64,000 bases of DNA from Novosphingobium resinovorum (GCF_001742225.1 NZ_CP017076.1:124001-188000); one strand, 5' to 3'. Positions 42,926-52,073 are shown, counted from the stretch's first letter. Notes: generated by a model not told the origin, from the sequence alone. Translations and numbers: made by a program.

Positions 42926-43894
42926 ATGATTGCCAGGGAACACGCCGAATTCCAGTTCGGCGCCGATGCATCCTACGACTGGTGCGAGACCAACTTCTTC
43001 CCGTTTTCGGTGCCTGAAGCCTGCATTTCCGGGAGCATCTACGTGCTGTCACGGCCGAAGCTGGGCGTGGCGATGGTCGATGTGCTGGTGCAGGACCGCA
43101 TCGCCCCGGCGTGGGAGGCGCAGGCCTATGTCGACAACCAGCAGCATCTGCCGTGCCCGACCTCGCTGCTCCGGTATGCCTTTCCCAATGGGCTGGCGGT
43201 GGAGGCGGTCGATCCGCTTTCGCATTACCGGATACGCTACGAGGGTATCGACGATACCGCATTCGAACTTGATTTTCAGGCACTTATGGCGCCTTTCGAC
43301 ATGAACGACCCGGCGATAGACCCGACGGCGGCGGGCCGCATCGGCGCGGGCTGGGGAGGGGCGGCGTTCTCCGGGCACTACGAGATCACCGGCCGGATCA
43401 CCGGACGCCTGCGGCTGCGCGGGCGCGAGTATGCGGTCGATTGCGTCGATACGCTGGACCGCAGCTGGGGCCCGCGCAAGGAGCGGGACAACGGCAATGC
43501 CACCTGGATTCACGGCTCTTTCGCGGAAAAGCTGACGGTTCACGCCTTCCTCGGCCTCGATCCGGCGGCGCGGTCGGGCTTCGGCCCGCTCATCAGCGGC
43601 TATGTGCTGGAGGACGGCGTGGTCAGCGGTCTTGTCTCCGCGCAAGGGGCGGTGGAGCGCCACGCCGGGCTGCCGATGTCCAACCACCTGCAAGTGGAGG
43701 ATGCGCTGGGGCGGCGGCATGAACTGACGGCGGCGGCGATCAACGGGTGCGTCTGGGCACCGTTCCCCTCGATGGTCTATGCGCAGAGCTTCATGCGCTG
43801 GAACTGCGCGGGAATGCTGGGTTTCGGGGTGCAGCAGGACGTGCTGAGCCGCTCTTACCTGACCCGGAACCGGGATGCACTCAACGGCACCTAG
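42926..43894 (+). CDS. DUF7064/7065-type protein with SWGPR motif 2
   Basis: 322 residues, soluble, beta-rich. EFQFGADASYDWCETNFFPFSVPEACISGSIYVL at the start parallels paralogue 3 (SRADWAETGYFNFYIPEAN). Central motif VDTLDRSWGPRKERD. Function unknown. ATG 42926 follows GAAGGGA. Last gene of the operon, followed by a hairpin terminator. Confidence 0.78.
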   Translation: MIAREHAEFQFGADASYDWCETNFFPFSVPEACISGSIYVLSRPKLGVAMVDVLVQDRIAPAWEAQAYVDNQQHLPCPTSLLRYAFPNGLAVEAVDPLSHYRIRYEGIDDTAFELDFQALMAPFDMNDPAIDPTAAGRIGAGWGGAAFSGHYEITGRITGRLRLRGREYAVDCVDTLDRSWGPRKERDNGNATWIHGSFAEKLTVHAFLGLDPAARSGFGPLISGYVLEDGVVSGLVSAQGAVERHAGLPMSNHLQVEDALGRRHELTAAAINGCVWAPFPSMVYAQSFMRWNCAGMLGFGVQQDVLSRSYLTRNRDALNGT

Positions 43895-43926
43895 AGGTAC
43901 CACAAGGGTGCCATAGCCATATCTGA

Positions 43927-43965
43927 AGTGCCTCCCCGTGCGTGCGTAACGCGCGGGGAGGCACT
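43927..43965. terminator. Bidirectional hairpin terminator
   Basis: AGTGCCTCCCCGTGCG (43927-43942) pairs with CGCGCGGGGAGGCACT (43950-43965) with one G-T pair and a 7-nt loop. It lies between the convergent DUF7065-type gene and SDR gene. Confidence 0.8.
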
Positions 43966-43968
43966 GCG

Positions 43969-44724
43969 TCACTGGGTCATGAAGATGCCGCCGTCGACGG
44001 CGATGTTCTGGCCGTTGATATAGCCGCCGTCCGGACCGGAAAGCCACAGCGCGGCGCCGGCGATGTCGCCCGGTTGCTGCGGCCGGGCGATCGTGCGCAT
44101 CGAGGCGGCGGTGCCTTCGAAGGCGGCGTGCTGGTCGGCGTTGGCGACTGCGTTGTCCGAGTGGGTGTAGCCCGGCGAGATCGAGTTCACCAGGATCCCG
44201 CTCTGCGTCGCGCCGAGTTCGCGCGCCATCGCGCGCGTCATCGCGCCAAGCGCACCCTTGGATGCGACATAGTGCAGCATGAAGGGGATGCCGAGGTTGG
44301 CGATGACCGAGGCGATGTTGATGATCCTGCCGCCGCCGGCGGCACGCATCGCGGGCAGCACCGCGCGGGCGCAGAGCCAGGGGCCCATGACGTTGACGTC
44401 CATGATGCGGCGCCAGGCGTCGACCTCGATCGCTTCCATCGGGGTGTAATTGAGGCCGGTGAAGATGCCTGCATTGTTGACGAGAATGTCGATGCCGCCG
44501 AACCGGTCGGTCACCGCCCGTGCCATCGATTCGGTGCTGGCCTTGTCGGCGACGTCGGTGGCGACGCCAAAGGCATTGGCGCCCAGCGCGGCGGCGGCGT
44601 CCTCGGCGCCCTTGATGTCGGCGATCGCGACTTGCGCGCCTTCGGCCAGGAATCGCTCGACGATGGCGCGGCCGATGCCGGTCGCGCCGCCCGTGACGAT
44701 GGCGGTCTTTCCTTTGAGTATCAT
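43969..44724 (-). CDS. Short-chain alcohol dehydrogenase
   Basis: 251 residues, classical SDR: TGGATGIGRAIV cofactor loop, NNAGIF, active site ASVIANLGIPFMLHYVASKGALG (Ser, Tyr, Lys). It may oxidise the alcohol formed by the XylM-like hydroxylase encoded divergently at 45007, the step called CymB in p-cymene degradation; other hydroxy substrates are possible. Start ATG 44724 has GGGAGA upstream. The divergent region 44725-45006 contains a 19-bp palindrome. Confidence 0.85.
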   Translation of the reverse strand: MILKGKTAIVTGGATGIGRAIVERFLAEGAQVAIADIKGAEDAAAALGANAFGVATDVADKASTESMARAVTDRFGGIDILVNNAGIFTGLNYTPMEAIEVDAWRRIMDVNVMGPWLCARAVLPAMRAAGGGRIINIASVIANLGIPFMLHYVASKGALGAMTRAMARELGATQSGILVNSISPGYTHSDNAVANADQHAAFEGTAASMRTIARPQQPGDIAGAALWLSGPDGGYINGQNIAVDGGIFMTQ

Positions 44725-44818
44725 GCAGTTCTCTCCCTTGTCGTCCCTGTGGGACGTATCGGCCCTGCGCCTTGCCGGGGAATCGATCCCGCAAGGCGCC
44801 GCGCGGCGCAGTCTGGAC

Positions 44819-44837
44819 TGCGTATAAATTTTACGCA
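44819..44837. promoter_or_regulatory. Candidate operator TGCGT-N9-ACGCA, site 1
   Basis: TGCGTATAAATTTTACGCA is a 5-9-5 palindrome with an AT-only centre, located between the divergent SDR (44724) and XylM-like (45007) genes. A near-identical site (53342-53360) precedes the second XylM-like gene next to a MerR-type regulator gene. Confidence 0.65.
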
Positions 44838-45006
44838 ATATTGATAAATCAGTTGACGGTCATCATCTGTAATGTAATACATTCCACTACAGCGACGCCG
44901 ATGGCCCACAGGGGAAATGTCCCCGTGCCGAAACCCGGCATGCTCCGCGTAAGAAATACCAGACACAAAATATAAAAATAAATCCTATGAAATGTAGGAG
45001 AGGAAC

Positions 45007-46122
45007 ATGTCCAGTATTCGCTACTATGTAGCGGCGCTCGTCCAGCTATGTACATATGTCGGATTCGCGTTGGGAGGATATTGGGTCTGGACGGGCATTG
45101 CGTCCCTGCCGGCCCTTGCTCTATTAGACAGCATTCTGCCGGACGATCTTTCCGCGCGCCGGATGAAGCGCGGTTTCGCCGCCGATCTGCCGGTGTGGCT
45201 GGCGACATTCCTGGCTCCGGGGCTCTACGTAGCCGCCGCCTTCTGGGTGGTCCGCGCACCCGATGCCACCGCGGGTCAGTACATCGGTGTCATTCTTTCA
45301 CTCGGCTGGCTTTCGGTGGTGCCGCTGGTGCCGTCCAGCCACGAGCTTTACCACCAGCGCGGCAAGCTGCGACGTTTCGTCGGCCGCTATGCGCAAGTCT
45401 GCTACCTCGACTGCACGCGCGAGATCGCGCATGTCGTGGGGCACCATATCCATGTCGCGACCGTGAAGGACGGCGATACCGCGCCGCGCGGCACATCGCT
45501 TTACGGCTTCACCGTGCGCGCCGTGCTTTCCAGCACGATCGAGGCGCTGACGACCGAGAGCGACGGCCTTGCCGCACAGGGCAAGGGGCGCTGGTCGATC
45601 GGCCACCGGCTCTACAAGGCGCTGCTGGCGCAGGCGATCTTCCAGGCGATCCTCTTCGCGGTCGGCGGGTGGCGCGCCAATGCGGTGGCGCTGGCGGGCA
45701 TGATTGTCGCGCGCTTCTGGATCGAGAGCTTCAACTACTTCCAGCACTACGGCCTCGTCCGGCTGGAGGAAGGCCCGATCGCGCGGCGCCATGTGTGGAA
45801 CCACTTGCGCCCGCTCTCGCGCCTGATCGGCTTCGAGATCACCAACCATGCCGATCACCACACCAACAGCTTCGCCGCCTATCACGAACTGGTGCCGGAC
45901 CGTCAGTGGATCCGCATGCCGAGCGTGTTCGTGTGCTTCTTCTCGGCCCTGATCCCGCCCCTGTGGCACAATCTCATCATCAAGCCCGCGCTGCGCCGCT
46001 GGGACAACGAACTGGCCAGCCCCGAAGAACGCGAACTGGCCCGCGAACAGAACCGCCGCGCCGGCTGGCCCGACTGGTTCGAACCGAGCGCCGACCGCAG
46101 CGGCCCCGCGCTCACCGCCTAA
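45007..46122 (+). CDS. XylM/CymAa-like membrane diiron methyl hydroxylase 1
   Basis: 371 residues, integral-membrane fatty-acid-desaturase/AlkB superfamily. Histidine boxes: [10 protein letters not shown] (residues ~111-120), [12 protein letters not shown] (~139-150), NYFQHYGL and [10 protein letters not shown]. The N-terminus [20 protein letters not shown] and [21 protein letters not shown] match my recollection of XylM of the TOL plasmid better than alkane AlkB. It would hydroxylate a methyl on an aromatic or cyclic compound with electrons from a reductase such as that at 32722. The gene has a long leader (282 bp to the divergent SDR) with a 19-bp palindrome. Confidence 0.88.
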   Translation: MSSIRYYVAALVQLCTYVGFALGGYWVWTGIASLPALALLDSILPDDLSARRMKRGFAADLPVWLATFLAPGLYVAAAFWVVRAPDATAGQYIGVILSLGWLSVVPLVPSSHELYHQRGKLRRFVGRYAQVCYLDCTREIAHVVGHHIHVATVKDGDTAPRGTSLYGFTVRAVLSSTIEALTTESDGLAAQGKGRWSIGHRLYKALLAQAIFQAILFAVGGWRANAVALAGMIVARFWIESFNYFQHYGLVRLEEGPIARRHVWNHLRPLSRLIGFEITNHADHHTNSFAAYHELVPDRQWIRMPSVFVCFFSALIPPLWHNLIIKPALRRWDNELASPEERELAREQNRRAGWPDWFEPSADRSGPALTA

Positions 46123-46191
46123 TCCTCCCCCCGAAGATGCTTTTGAAGACCAAGTAAAAATAAAACCAGAACAAAGTATTGGGAGAACATC

Positions 46192-48558
46192 ATGAACAGA
46201 GCATTCGCGTGCAACGGGCGTTTCGCCCGGCTTCTTCTTGCGTCCAGCGCCCTTGCGCCGATGCCGGGCTGGGCGCAAACAGCCGGATCTCAGGCTGCCG
46301 AGCCGCAGGCCACGGAAACCGCGCCGCCGACGTCTTCCGGCATCGCCGAGATCATCGTGACGGCGCAGAAGCGCTCGCAGTCGATCAACGAAGTGCCGCT
46401 GTCTATCACCGCGGCCTCGGGCGAGCAGCTTCTTCAGGCGGGGATTTCCAGCACCGCCGACCTCGCCAAGATCGTGCCGGGCCTGACCGCGCAGCCGTCG
46501 CCGTTCAACACCCCGATCTACACCTTGCGCGGCATCGGCTTCGTCGAGTTCTCGCTCGCCACGCCGCCGACCGTGGCGGTCTATACCGACGAAGTGCCGC
46601 TGCCGTTCAGCGCCATGACCAAGGCCGCCGCGCTCGACGTGGCGCGGGTCGAGGTGCTCAAGGGCCCGCAGGGCACGCTGTTCGGCCAGAACACCACCGG
46701 CGGCGCGATCAACTTCGTGGCCGCCAAGCCGACGCAGGATTTCCAGGCGGGCGCCGATCTCAGCTATTCGCGCTTCGACACGATCGATGCGCAGGGCTTC
46801 GTCAGCGGGCCGATCACGCCCAACCTGCTGGCGCGCTTCTCGGCCCGCGCCATCCGCAGCGGGCCGTGGCAGAAGAGCAGCAGCACCGGTGATGAACTGG
46901 GCAACCGGCGCGAGACGCAGGCCCGCCTGCTGCTCGACTGGCAGCCGACCGATACGCTGAAGGTGGCGCTCAACGTCAACGGCTGGCTCGACAAGTCGGA
47001 CTCGCAGGCGCCGCAGCGCACCGAGACTTTCATCAGCGCGCCCGGCAATCCCAACGAGGCGCCGATCCGCGCCCTGCCGCCGCAGCCGCTGACCTCGCGC
47101 TCGGCCGACTGGACCACCGACCTGTTCCCGCTCAAGCACGACGACCGCTTCGTGCAGGCGAGCCTGCGCGTCGATTACGACCTGAGCGATACGGTCACGC
47201 TCACCTCGATCTCGGCCTACAATCACTATCGGACCGAGTCCTTCCAGGACTACGACGCCACACCGCTGCAGATCGCCGACATCCTGACCGACGGCAAGGT
47301 CACCTCGCTGTCGCAGGAACTGCGCCTGACCGGCACGAGTGCGGGGCTGCGCTGGATCGTCGGCGCCAATTACCAGCGCGACAAGACGCGCGATCACGCG
47401 ACCTATTACGCCACCGATGCGACGACGCACTACGTCGGGCCGATGGAAGGCGGCAACGTCTCTCCGGTCAACGATTCCCTCATCAAGACGGCGGCGCTTT
47501 TCGCCAATGTCGAGTACGAGGTGATCCCGAACCTGACGGTGCAGGCGGGCCTGCGCTATACCGACAGCCGCCGCGACAACGCCAGCTGCGCGCTCGTCGG
47601 GCCGGGGCCGGGCGGCAACGAGAGCTTCGCGCCGATCTTCGAATTCCTGCAGACGCTGATCCGCCCGGGCCAGCCGGTGGTGCCGATCGCCGAGGGGCAG
47701 TGCTATTCGCTGACCGCCGAGGGCTTTCCGCTCATCACCCCGCTCAAGGCCAAGCTGAACGAGGACAACCTGTCGTGGCGGGCGGGCGTCAATTACAAGA
47801 CCGGCAATCGCGGGCTGATCTATGCCACCGTCAGCCGGGGCTACAAGGCGGGCAGCTTCCCCACCGTCGCGCCCGCCACCGCCAAGGAACTGGCGCCGGT
47901 CGCGCAGGAATCGATCACCGCATACGAAGTGGGCTTCAAGCAGCCGCTGTTCGACCATGCGGTGCAGCTGAACGGCGCGGTGTTCTACTATGATTACAAG
48001 GACAAGCAGCTGCGCGGGCGTATTCTCGACCAGATCTTCGGGCCGCTCGATGCGCTGGTGCAGGTGCCCAAGTCGCGGGTGAAGGGCGCCGAACTCGAAG
48101 TGGTGATCCAGCCGGCGGACGGCCTGCACCTGAACGTGGCGGGTACCTATCTCGATACCGAGATCACGCGGTTCACCGGCTTCAACCAGTCGGGCGAGCT
48201 GGCGGACTTTTCGGGCGCGCGCTTCCCGTTCTCGCCCAAGTGGTCGGTGGTGGCGGATGCGGGGTATGATTTCCCGCTCACGCCATCGATGCAGGGCTTC
48301 GTCGGGGCCTCGGCGAACTACAACAGCCGCACCACCGCGAGCATCGGCGACATCCCGCAGCTGGCGATCCGGGCCTATACGCTGGTCGACCTGCGCGCCG
48401 GTGTTCATGCGCCGGACGACAGCTGGCGCTTCTCGGTCTGGGGCCGCAACGTCTTCAACAAGTACTACTGGACCAGCGCGTTCCAGACCCAGGACGTCTA
48501 CGTCCGCTACACCGGCCGCCCCGCGACCTACGGCGCCACCTTCAGCTACCGTTTTTAA
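46192..48558 (+). CDS. TonB-dependent receptor
   Basis: 788 residues. Signal peptide up to APMPGWA-QTAG, plug start AEIIVTAQKRSQSINEVPLSITAASG, GPQGTLFGQNTTGGAINFVAAKP, and barrel ending GRPATYGATFSYRF. Lies 69 bp downstream of the XylM-like gene and 12 bp upstream of a DUF7065-type gene, thus likely in one operon (45007-52073). Probably imports the hydroxylase substrate or a related hydrocarbon. Start ATG 46192 with GGGAGAA upstream. Confidence 0.92.
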   Translation: MNRAFACNGRFARLLLASSALAPMPGWAQTAGSQAAEPQATETAPPTSSGIAEIIVTAQKRSQSINEVPLSITAASGEQLLQAGISSTADLAKIVPGLTAQPSPFNTPIYTLRGIGFVEFSLATPPTVAVYTDEVPLPFSAMTKAAALDVARVEVLKGPQGTLFGQNTTGGAINFVAAKPTQDFQAGADLSYSRFDTIDAQGFVSGPITPNLLARFSARAIRSGPWQKSSSTGDELGNRRETQARLLLDWQPTDTLKVALNVNGWLDKSDSQAPQRTETFISAPGNPNEAPIRALPPQPLTSRSADWTTDLFPLKHDDRFVQASLRVDYDLSDTVTLTSISAYNHYRTESFQDYDATPLQIADILTDGKVTSLSQELRLTGTSAGLRWIVGANYQRDKTRDHATYYATDATTHYVGPMEGGNVSPVNDSLIKTAALFANVEYEVIPNLTVQAGLRYTDSRRDNASCALVGPGPGGNESFAPIFEFLQTLIRPGQPVVPIAEGQCYSLTAEGFPLITPLKAKLNEDNLSWRAGVNYKTGNRGLIYATVSRGYKAGSFPTVAPATAKELAPVAQESITAYEVGFKQPLFDHAVQLNGAVFYYDYKDKQLRGRILDQIFGPLDALVQVPKSRVKGAELEVVIQPADGLHLNVAGTYLDTEITRFTGFNQSGELADFSGARFPFSPKWSVVADAGYDFPLTPSMQGFVGASANYNSRTTASIGDIPQLAIRAYTLVDLRAGVHAPDDSWRFSVWGRNVFNKYYWTSAFQTQDVYVRYTGRPATYGATFSYRF

Positions 48559-48570
48559 GGAGAGCAACGC

Positions 48571-49536
48571 ATGATTACCGATGCGGACACCCGCCTGCAC
48601 CTTCCCGACGTCAGCCGCGCCGACTGGGCCGAGACCGGATACTTCAACTTCTACATTCCCGAAGCCAACATCTTCGGCTTCATCTACATCGTCCACCGCG
48701 CCGGAGTGGGCGCGACGGTGAGCGACATCGAGATCATCGACCGCGCAGGGTTCAGCGCTGACGATGCGGTCTACATCGACCTCATCAACCACAACCCGCT
48801 GGTGGACAGGGCCGAGGATTTCCGGCTGGAAACCGGCCTGTCGTTCAAGGCCACCTCGATCCGCGACTACGTGCTCGACTACGATGCGGGCGGCGTGAAG
48901 CTGCACATCGAAGCCAGTGCGCTGATGGAGCCTTACGACATCCATGACCCCGCAATGGACCCGATGGCCGTCGCGGACGCGGCGGCGGCGGTGGCGAACT
49001 CGGGCTTCGGGACGGCCTATTCGGCGCACTTCGACATGACGGTGCGGATGAAGGGCTCGCTCTCGCTGGGCGGGCGGACCCATGCGATCGACTGCGTCTC
49101 GACCATGGACCACAGCTGGGGGCCGCGTCCCGAGAACGGCTTCCATCCGATCCTGTGGGCCAATGCCCATTTCGACGATGGGCTGGCGCTCCACGGCATC
49201 TTCTCGGTCGATCGCACCGCGCCGGTGGGGCAGCAGCACGTCTTCAAGCACGGCTATGCGCTGGTGGGCGGCGAAGTGCGCGGGGCCAAGGCGGGCTCGG
49301 TCCGCACGCACCGCCCGGGGCTGTTCCCCACGACGATGGAAATGACCATCGTCGATCGCGACGACCGCGAGCATACCGTCTCCGGCTCGGTGCTGGTCCA
49401 TCACCCCTGGGTGCCTTACGGCAACAACCTCTCGCCGATCACGATGGCGCGCTGGCACCGCAGCGACGGCGCGATCGGCGTGGGCACGTATCTGGAGGGC
49501 TTCCCGCTCAACCGCCTGCGCAGCGATCTGGCATGA
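48571..49536 (+). CDS. DUF7064/7065-type protein with SWGPR motif 3
   Basis: 321 residues. SRADWAETGYFNFYIPEANIFGFIY at the start, SRW-type core CVSTMDHSWGPRPENGFHPIL in the middle. Same family as 22041 and 42926. It overlaps the DUF6285 gene by 4 nt. Function unknown; adjacency to kinase and partner in all three cases argues for a shared pathway step. Confidence 0.78.
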   Translation: MITDADTRLHLPDVSRADWAETGYFNFYIPEANIFGFIYIVHRAGVGATVSDIEIIDRAGFSADDAVYIDLINHNPLVDRAEDFRLETGLSFKATSIRDYVLDYDAGGVKLHIEASALMEPYDIHDPAMDPMAVADAAAAVANSGFGTAYSAHFDMTVRMKGSLSLGGRTHAIDCVSTMDHSWGPRPENGFHPILWANAHFDDGLALHGIFSVDRTAPVGQQHVFKHGYALVGGEVRGAKAGSVRTHRPGLFPTTMEMTIVDRDDREHTVSGSVLVHHPWVPYGNNLSPITMARWHRSDGAIGVGTYLEGFPLNRLRSDLA

Positions 49537-50039
49537 CGCCTGACATCGACCTCAGGATCGCCTCGATGGTGCGCGCCATGGAGGACGTGGTGCGCCCGGC
49601 GATCGATCCGCTCAACAGCCTTGCCGCAGAGCAGGCGGCGCTGATCGTCGGGCATCTGCGGCTGCTGGCGATCCAGTGGAACAAGGCGGAAAGCTATGCG
49701 CGCACCTGCCTTGCCGATATCGAGGCGACGCTGGAGGGCCTTGCCCCCTCCGGCGGCCCGGCCACCCGCGCCGCCGCTGCCGAGCTGGCCGAGGCGCGCG
49801 TGGCGGATGGTCCGGCGGAAGCGCACTACAAGGCGTTGATGCGCGCGACCGACAGCCTCGTGCGCGCCGCCGCGCGCGATGGCGAACCCGCCTTCCGCGA
49901 GGCGCTGCACCGCGGCGTCCTCGCCTTCAGCACGCGGCAGTCGCTGCGCGATCGTTCGTGGTTCGCCGCCAGCGGTTTCGATCTCAACCCCGCCGAACTG
50001 CACAGCATCGCGGACCTGACCATGGAGACCGCCCGGTGA
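49533..50039 (+). CDS. Small helical kinase-partner protein (DUF6285/LvaB-like) 5
   Basis: 168 residues. IDLRIASMVRAMEDVVRPAID and LRDRSWFAASGFDLNPAELHSIA are the shared N- and C-terminal patterns, very close to members 1 and 2. Here the partner precedes the kinase (order DUF7065-partner-kinase), overlapping both by 4 nt. Confidence 0.82.
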   Translation: MTPDIDLRIASMVRAMEDVVRPAIDPLNSLAAEQAALIVGHLRLLAIQWNKAESYARTCLADIEATLEGLAPSGGPATRAAAAELAEARVADGPAEAHYKALMRATDSLVRAAARDGEPAFREALHRGVLAFSTRQSLRDRSWFAASGFDLNPAELHSIADLTMETAR

Positions 50040-51166
50040 TCCTGACCGCCGAAACCACCGATACCTGCGTGGCCATCGAACCTCGCATCTTCGCCATCCT
50101 CGAGGAGAAGAAGGCCCGCCGCCTCACCGGTCCCTATATCCCGCGCAGCATCGCGCAAGTCACCGCCTCGCTCGAAAGCCTGTATGGCCCCGGCAGCATC
50201 TCGGGCCTGCGGCGCATGGCGGGCGGGGCTTCCAAGGAGCAGTTCGTGTTCGACCACGGCGGCGAGCGCCTCGTCCTGCGCATGGACCCGCTGGAGGGCC
50301 TCATCGAGACATGCCGCCGCCGCGAGGATCAGGTGCTGCGTGCGATGCATGGCGTCGTGCCGGTGCCCGAGGTGCGCCATGCCGATATCGACGGCGCCAC
50401 CTTCGGCCTGCCCGCGCTGGTCACGACGTTCGTGCCCGGCGTCGCCAAGCCACCGCAGGCCGCCGCGTCGGTTTCGGGTCTGCGCACCGACTTCGACGCG
50501 CACTGGATCGCGCTGCTGGCACCCGCCTTCATCGACAACCTCGTGTGCATCCACGGCTTCGACTATCGCGCCGCCGCCCTGCCGGACTTCGCGATGCCAG
50601 GCGGTGCCCCGCACGAAATGGCGCTTCGGCAGGTCAACTGGTGGGCCAAGGTCTGGGCCGACGACGTCGTCGATGCCTTCCCGATCATGGCGCTGGCCGA
50701 ATGCTGGCTGCGCGAGAACCTGCCCGCCTGCACCGACCCGGTGCTGGTCCACGGAGACTACCGCACCGGCAATTACCTGTTCGACCCTGCGGGCGGCGCA
50801 GTCACCGCGATCCTCGACTGGGAATTGGCGCACGTCGGCGACTTCCACGAGGATCTGGCGTGGAACCTCCAGCCGATCTTCGCCAACCGCGGCGCCGATG
50901 GCGAGACGATGATATCGGGCCTGTTCCGGCGCGACGAATTCCTGTCCTCCTACGAGAAGGCCTCGGGCCGCACCGTCGATCCGGCCGCGCTGTTCTTCTA
51001 CGACGTGCTCGCCGCGTGGAAATGCGCGGTGATCGATCTCTCCAGCTGCCTTACCGCAGCGCGCGACGGCAACAACCATCAGGACGCGCTGCTCAGTTGG
51101 CTGGCGACCTCCGCCCATGTGGTGCTGAGCCACCTGACCGCACTGCTGGAGAAGGGGCGGCACTGA
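50036..51166 (+). CDS. APH-like hydroxyacyl-CoA kinase 5
   Basis: 376 residues from GTG 50036 (overlapping the partner stop). LRRMAGGASKEQFVFDH, VLVHGDYRTGNYLFDPA, AILDWELAHVGDFHEDLAW and NNHQDALLSWLATSA are present and all catalytic residues are intact. N-terminal segment matches kinase 4 (GPYIPRS). It is followed by a small open frame and a phosphatase gene in the same direction. Confidence 0.87.
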   Translation: MILTAETTDTCVAIEPRIFAILEEKKARRLTGPYIPRSIAQVTASLESLYGPGSISGLRRMAGGASKEQFVFDHGGERLVLRMDPLEGLIETCRRREDQVLRAMHGVVPVPEVRHADIDGATFGLPALVTTFVPGVAKPPQAAASVSGLRTDFDAHWIALLAPAFIDNLVCIHGFDYRAAALPDFAMPGGAPHEMALRQVNWWAKVWADDVVDAFPIMALAECWLRENLPACTDPVLVHGDYRTGNYLFDPAGGAVTAILDWELAHVGDFHEDLAWNLQPIFANRGADGETMISGLFRRDEFLSSYEKASGRTVDPAALFFYDVLAAWKCAVIDLSSCLTAARDGNNHQDALLSWLATSAHVVLSHLTALLEKGRH

Positions 51167-51183
51167 CAGGGAATCGTAAATCC

Positions 51184-51261
51184 ATGTACCATTTCGTTGA
51201 CCCCGAGGCGCCGAAGCTGCCAGAAGGCCCCTCGAAATCCAGCAACGGGATTCTTGCGTGA
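51184..51261 (+). CDS. Possible 25-residue leader peptide
   Basis: A 25-codon frame (MYHFVDPEAPKLPEGPSKSS...) with AGGGA upstream ends TGATG, so its stop overlaps the start of the phosphatase gene at 51261. Proline-rich, no known family. It may be a coupling peptide or a chance frame. Confidence 0.3.
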   Translation: MYHFVDPEAPKLPEGPSKSSNGILA

Positions 51262-52073
51262 TGACATCGAACAGCCAGCCGGCCACCGGCACCCCCCCGG
51301 TTCTTCAGGGCGCGTTTCCGGCGGGCTCGCCCGTCCACAACCTGCGTGACTTCGGCGGTTATGCCACCGCCTCTGGCGCCCGGCTCAAGCCCGGGCGCCT
51401 GCTGCGTTCGGGCCAGCTCGAAGCGGCGGGGGCGGGGTTCGAGGGCATCCTGTCCGCGCTCGGCGTGGCAACGATCATCGACTTGCGCGCCGGTTCGGAG
51501 TGCACGCTCGAAAGGGGCGGGGCCTTCGACGGCTATGCCGGCGCGATCCGCCGGGCGACCGCCCATGACGAGACGATCCCCCACGCCGTCGCCGCATTCC
51601 TGAAGATGACGACGATCGAGGAAGTGGTCGCGCACATGACGCGGATCTACCGCATCCTGCCCGACAGTCCGCGCTTTCGCGAATCCATGGGCCATCTGGT
51701 GACCGCGCTGGACCAGGACGACGGCGCCACCCTGATCCACTGTTTCGCCGGAAAGGACCGCACCGGGCTGGCGGTCGCGCTGGTGCAAATCGCGCTCGGT
51801 GTCCACCGCGACGACGTGTTCCACGACTACCTGCTGACCAACGCCATGGGACCGGAGCGCATCGAGTCCGGGCTCGACGCGCTGCTCGGCAAGGATCGTG
51901 CTCGCGGTTCGCAATGGGTGCTGGAAGAAGCCATGTCGGTGCGGCCGGAGTATCTGGAAGCCGGCCTCGCCAAGATCGGCGAGATCAGCGCAAGCCCCGC
52001 AGCCTACCTTGAGGCGATGGCGGGGCTTCCATCGGGAGCCATGGACCGGATCGGGCAGCGATTGCAGGCCTGA
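51261..52073 (+). CDS. Tyrosine-phosphatase-like phosphohydrolase
   Basis: 270 residues of the dual-specificity/Y_phosphatase3 (LipA/MptpB-like) family. VHNLRDFGGYATASGARLKPGRLLRSGQL is the typical N-terminal segment, and the P-loop is HCFAGKDRTGLA with the catalytic Cys and Arg. These enzymes dephosphorylate phosphotyrosine, phosphoinositides or small phosphoesters. The location after a kinase module suggests it could remove phosphate from a pathway ester or metabolite, but this is only inferred. ATG 51261 preferred over GTG 51258. Confidence 0.85.
   Translation: MTSNSQPATGTPPVLQGAFPAGSPVHNLRDFGGYATASGARLKPGRLLRSGQLEAAGAGFEGILSALGVATIIDLRAGSECTLERGGAFDGYAGAIRRATAHDETIPHAVAAFLKMTTIEEVVAHMTRIYRILPDSPRFRESMGHLVTALDQDDGATLIHCFAGKDRTGLAVALVQIALGVHRDDVFHDYLLTNAMGPERIESGLDALLGKDRARGSQWVLEEAMSVRPEYLEAGLAKIGEISASPAAYLEAMAGLPSGAMDRIGQRLQA

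Noticed and set aside
45298..49458. Very long minus-strand open frame (1386 codons) opposite XylM, receptor and DUF7065 genes
   Set aside because: Low-complexity His/Arg/Ala composition typical of antisense frames in high-GC DNA, and the plus strand carries recognisable genes throughout.
20815..51166. APH-fold proteins as antibiotic resistance genes
   Set aside because: Sequence signatures (GGASKEQF, HQD-LL-WL), partners and catabolic context fit the LvaA/ACAD10 hydroxyacyl-CoA kinase group rather than aminoglycoside modifying enzymes.
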